Part shown: piece by piece, positions 5,780 to 5,781 of the stretch
How the letters are laid out: each line of letters starts with the position of its first letter
Position numbering within the stretch: position 1 is the first letter of the stretch
Assembly: GCA_019100305.1 (NCBI GenBank)
Contig: JAHRHW010000297.1
Span: 1 to 5,781, forward strand
Source: Candidatus Thiodiazotropha taylori
GTDB taxonomy: Bacteria > Pseudomonadota > Gammaproteobacteria > Chromatiales > Chromatiaceae
Direction of reading: 5' to 3'
Length of the DNA: 5,781 nucleotides
Translations under genes and position numbers: made by a program
Notes under the pieces: model-generated
The model's input: only the letters and a program-made list of their open reading frames with translations
What the model was told of the DNA's origin: nothing
The model's database searches: none

Positions 5780-5781
5780 GC

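Larger units (their letters stand above)
5609..5781. other. Non-coding leader upstream of the antiporter operon
   Basis: These 173 bases contain no intact gene in any frame; every ATG on the plus strand runs into a stop within a few codons. They hold the candidate promoter, the possible istB remnant, a 6-bp inverted repeat, a repeated CCCGCGC (5644-5650 and 5687-5693), and a GAGGTGG at 5774-5780 that could be the ribosome site of a divergent gene starting just past the right edge. Confidence 0.6.

Noticed and set aside
5609..5781. A divergent plus-strand gene in the leader
   Set aside because: Every plus-strand ATG or GTG examined ends at a stop within about a dozen codons. A divergent gene could begin only past the right edge, where GAGGTGG (5774-5780) may be its ribosome site.

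Overview
The window is almost wholly occupied by one minus-strand operon for a multisubunit Mrp/Mnh-type monovalent cation/proton antiporter, read from about 5608 down to the left edge. All proteins are membrane proteins. The moderate G+C content and the ordinary Shine-Dalgarno sites suggest a bacterium. A gammaproteobacterium, possibly a sulfur-oxidising or marine lineage, is my guess from the gene style and is not proven by anything in the window.

Layout, in transcription order (right to left): 5609-5781 is a non-coding leader with a candidate extended -10 promoter. It also holds a short open stretch that looks like the degraded C-terminal end of an IS21-type IstB helper ATPase. Then follow mrpE (5608-5132), mrpF (5132-4833), mrpG (4836-4534, GTG start), a gene encoding only the C-terminal MbhD+MbhE part of MrpA (4513-3923), mrpB (3933-3514, start moved inward to a strong AGGAGG site), mrpC (3514-3158), mrpD (3158-1680), a second large antiporter-like subunit with NuoL/MrpA-style signatures (1683-217), and the first 71 codons of a small two-helix membrane protein of unknown family (215 to beyond 1). 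Genes overlap by 1, 4 or 11 nt or sit 1-20 nt apart, so transcription as one unit with translational coupling is very likely.

The working idea is that this is a complete Mrp-like proton/sodium-translocating module in which canonical MrpA is split. Its C-terminal half is a stand-alone gene early in the operon, and its NuoL-like half is replaced by the second antiporter subunit at the end. The order E-F-G-(D+E)-B-C-D-D' follows the membrane-arm order of archaeal MBH/MBS respiratory complexes rather than the classical mrpABCDEFG order. The window ends before any redox subunits could be seen, so whether this is a secondary antiporter or the membrane arm of a redox-driven pump cannot be decided here. 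No RNA genes, CRISPR arrays, intact mobile elements or terminators were found.
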